DNA from: Loxodes magnus | Lineage: Eukaryota > Ciliophora > Karyorelictea > Loxodida > Loxodidae | Reading direction: 5' to 3' | DNA: 64,000 nt | Assembly (NCBI GenBank): GCA_946699065.1 | Contig: CAMPDV010000521.1 | Span: 1-64,000 of the forward strand | Part shown: in pieces, positions 61,439-64,000 of the stretch | Position numbering within the stretch: position 1 is the first letter of the stretch | How the letters are laid out: each line of letters starts with the position of its first letter | The notes under the pieces: model-generated | Databases searched by the model: none | The model's input: the letters and a program-made list of their open reading frames with translations, nothing else | Told to the model about the DNA's origin: nothing | Position numbers and translations under genes: made by a program

Positions 61439-62833
61439 TCAGTTATGACTTCTAATACTTCTATAACTCAATTTTTCTAAATCAATCCTCATTATTGAAA
61501 CTCTTTTCTATTCGTAAGCAAAAACATATCCATAGTTATTTCTTATTTTCATCTCCGTTAAAGTTGCAATATCTTTAAAAATTTAACTTTATTATCATTA
61601 TTCTTTGCTTCTTTTATATATTCTTCTTGAAAATTCTTTCGTAAATCCATTTTTTACACCTCCAAATATGACAAAAGGCTCTAAACAAACTATAGGATAT
61701 AAAACAGCTTCAGGAAGATTCAAATTTTACTTACTCCATCTATCATTCTATATGCTATATTTTCATATATCTTTTAAAGTTTATCCTTTCTAATTGGACC
61801 CTCCAAAAGAATAAATATTTTATTAATCTTTATCTACTACTAAAGTTGATTCAGCTATTAAGAATGGAAATTAAGAGCAGTTTTATCATTTACTTTAGTT
61901 TCCTATCTTTAACTTTTCTACTGATTATAAAACTTGATTATTACTAGTAACTCCTCCAACCACATAAACATATTTTTAAGCAGCTGCTATTCCAAAGCCA
62001 CTTCTTCCCTCATTTAGATCACTAAGTTTTATTCTATTACCTTCATAATCGAACTACCAAGTTTCTTTTATTCCTTTCTCTTAATTTCTGTTATATCCTC
62101 CAATTAAATATAACTTATTTTAATATTCTATACTTTTACTATTGTATGGAATTGTAATTTAGACTTAGACTTATCGTAATTACTCTGTTTAAATATTAAA
62201 TAAACTTAATCTTTAAGTATCTCAATTAAAAAAGTGAATATAGTTAGATTATATAAAGTGTTAGGTTAGTTTATGTTAATTAGTCTAAATAATATTTGGT
62301 TACTTAGTATTGTGTTATAGTTTTTATCTTATTAGATTGTAAGTTAATTTAGACTTTAGTATTGTAGGTGGTTATGAGTTATATTAGAGTATAGTTGGTT
62401 TTAGTGATTAGTAGAATTAGATAATATTTGAGTGTTATTTTTGGTAGATAAATGTTGGTTAATGATTGATGATGATATTAGTTAGTGGTATTATGAGAGT
62501 ATTACTAATGTTTGATTATTTGGTTGTAATGGTTTTAGATTTTTCCATAATTTACCTCCTTATCTCTTTTAATTTCTATCTAGCATCTTAAATCTTTTAT
62601 ATGTATTATTAGTTTTAAAATATCATTCTTATTAAATCACTTTCTTAAGGTAAATCATCAAATCTAAAATGGAATCCTTTTTAACAAATAGGACATTACA
62701 TTATGCCTTATAATCAGTACTCAGTATTCAAACACAAACCACAGTAAATATGTCCACAAGGTAAGACAGTTGGAAGAGCATTAGTTAAGTTGTAATCTTC
62801 TAAGCAGATTAAGCATTTTGGTAACGCTTACAT
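61439..62833 (-). CDS. RING-kelch protein, copy 4
   Basis: 1395 bp without frameshift. Trp 259 and 366 are TGG here whereas 40, 204, 316, 357 and 413 are TGA; with copies 1-3 this gives three positions where TGG and TGA interchange. RING half identical to the others. Kelch glycine pairs intact. Confidence 0.9.
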
Positions 62834-63221
62834 TTTTATTATTATTTAGACTACAAAAGCTATTAAAGGTAATTTATAACAGTTACCATCAAAAATACAC
62901 TCAATAATATCAACTATTACATTATTACTTTATTTACTTAAATACTACAATATTAAAATATTATATCAAGTAGCAATATCACATTCTGCATGATGCCAAT
63001 CGAGATTGCTAGGTAAATTTAATAAAGGTATGAAAGAGCTTTACAACTTAATCAGATCTTTGATAATATTTTTAAGAAAAACGTCTTTGTCACAAAATAT
63101 TTAAACTACTAGGAGGAATGCACTAAAGTAAGGGACAGAAATCTTAAAACTAAATAGCCTATCAAAAAAATTAGGTAGATTAGAAACTCAATTCAACCAC
63201 AGCTCTATGCAAATTATTAAA

Positions 63222-64000
63222 ATGGAAGAAGAAAAGAAAATAGCAAATTACCATAAAATGATTAGATTATACAGCTCAAAACGGCTAAAAGTGTAGGAGT
63301 TACCTGTTTCAATAGATTTTTAGAAGAAAATTACTACAACCAAAGACTCAGTCCAGCAGAAATGCAAGAAAATGAAATCATTCAAGCATTTCTCAGATGT
63401 TTGAATTAAGAATATGGTAAAAATATTGAGAGTATGAAATTCCTTCAGACAGTATAATTATTATATGATTCAAAAATAAGGAAACACTCATGCAATCCGG
63501 AAATAATTACACTTGGAAAAGTAGAAATTTTGCAATACCAAAAAAGCAAAGAAACATAGAGGAATTCTACAACATTAAGAACTACCCGATTCATTGAACA
63601 TTTAACATGTATTCAAGTTTTAGCAAGGTGGAAACCAATCTGGAGCAGTACAGAAAATAGTATGTATAGAGATCAGAACCGTAAAAGGTACAACATGAGC
63701 CAATGGGAAAATGAAAACCCATTTAGAATTGAAGGAGATCAAAGACGAAGAAAATATACCAGATAAGTTAGACGAAAGGTAAAGCACTTACTTGAGTCAG
63801 TCTGGAAATCCCATACACGTATCGTTGTATCGCTAACCATCAATTTGAAAATGTATGAGTTGTAACCAAAAAGGGCTCAGCTCAAATTAATGCTTAAGAA
63901 AAAAAGTTATAAAGGAAACAATTAGAAATGCTAAGGAAGTAAAAACTTGGTTGATGCATTCAGAAATCAGGAATAAACAGGAATAAAATGCCTTACTATA
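63222..64000 (+). pseudogene. LINE CCHC ORF1 (family D), copy 4, partial
   Basis: ATG 63222 (MEEEKKIANYHKM), frame change, then GVTCFNRFLEENYYNQRLSP and the same RNA-binding-like segment as copy 3 with TGA at Trp positions. Has the ~40-bp insertion shared with copy 3 (about 63,799-63,838). Cut by the window end. Confidence 0.55.

Larger units (their letters stand above)
59280..64000. repeat. Large dispersed repeat, copy 4 (runs off the window)
   Basis: Endonuclease/ORF1 remnant (minus), empty MxPKK site (60904-60911), RING-kelch (minus), CCHC ORF1 (plus). The left side is more diverged than copies 1 and 3. The right side continues beyond the window. Confidence 0.8.

Noticed and set aside
1..64000. 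CRISPR arrays, bacterial operons, ribosome binding sites, rRNA or tRNA genes
   Set aside because: No regularly spaced direct repeats with unique spacers beyond the 19-bp units (which have no spacers), no prokaryotic signals, and no tRNA T-loop or rRNA core sequence seen.
1..64000. Assignment to Tetrahymena thermophila micronucleus
   Set aside because: Supported by AT content and Tlr/REP-like features, but TGA as Trp and 20-22-nt introns argue against it. Left open rather than asserted.

Overview
The window reads as ciliate nuclear DNA. It is very AT-rich, and protein similarity appears only when TAA and TAG are read as glutamine. It also departs from the Tetrahymena/Paramecium code: TGA repeatedly sits exactly where conserved families need tryptophan (kelch, WD40, RING, the ARF WDVGG box, LINE ORF1), and it alternates with TGG between paralogous copies. 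This fits codes in which UAR is Gln and UGA is Trp or stop by context (karyorelict table 27) or in which all three are ambiguous (Condylostoma, table 28). Two introns of 20-22 nt also suggest a ciliate with tiny introns. I cannot name the species or say whether this is micronuclear or macronuclear DNA. Because TGA can be sense, an open frame alone proves nothing; calls rest on motifs, paralogue alignment and composition.

Layout. 1-11.5 kb: mostly AT-rich spacer with a small unidentified ORF (2.15 kb), a decayed ARF-type GTPase (3.85 kb), a possible membrane protein (5.7-6.7 kb), a coiled-coil/zinc-knuckle gene (7.5-6.7 kb, minus) and a GC-rich SINE-like insertion with a 16-bp target duplication (9.7 kb). 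11.5-12.6 kb: a WD40 gene with a 22-nt intron. 13.1-13.6 kb: a ~0.5 kb repeat carrying six 19-bp repeats; its inverted partner is at 34.6-35.1 kb. 13.6-15.6 kb: two more zinc-knuckle genes. 15.86-23.5, 29.97-36.35, 43.66-49.75 and 59.3-64.0 kb: four copies of a large dispersed repeat. 23.5-29.1 kb: poorly recognised genes. 36.6-38.1 kb: a half-RING/coiled-coil gene. 38.1-43.66 kb: a near-complete APE-type non-LTR retrotransposon (minus). 49.8-50.8 kb: a second, intact WD40 gene. 53.7 kb: an older SINE copy. 54.5-55.8 kb: a pentapeptide-repeat gene. 55.9-57.95 kb: a 5'-truncated relative of the retrotransposon. 58.15-59.1 kb: a decayed pentapeptide-WD40 gene (minus).

The most striking system is the large repeat. 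Every copy carries a RING-kelch gene (minus) of exactly 1395 bp, divergently paired with a retroelement ORF1 (CCHC zinc knuckle) that leads into an APE endonuclease. All four RING-kelch genes are full length with no frameshift. Their first ~580 bp are identical, while the kelch half differs by roughly a tenth. Two of the four units also hold a ~755-bp insertion, flanked by an 8-bp duplication, that contains only a small MxPKK coiled-coil/zinc-knuckle gene; the other two units show the empty site. Five MxPKK genes are scattered in the window, so this looks like a family of gag-only mobile elements. Much of the window is therefore mobile DNA built from RNA-binding (zinc knuckle), endonuclease/RT and ubiquitin-ligase-like (RING) genes.
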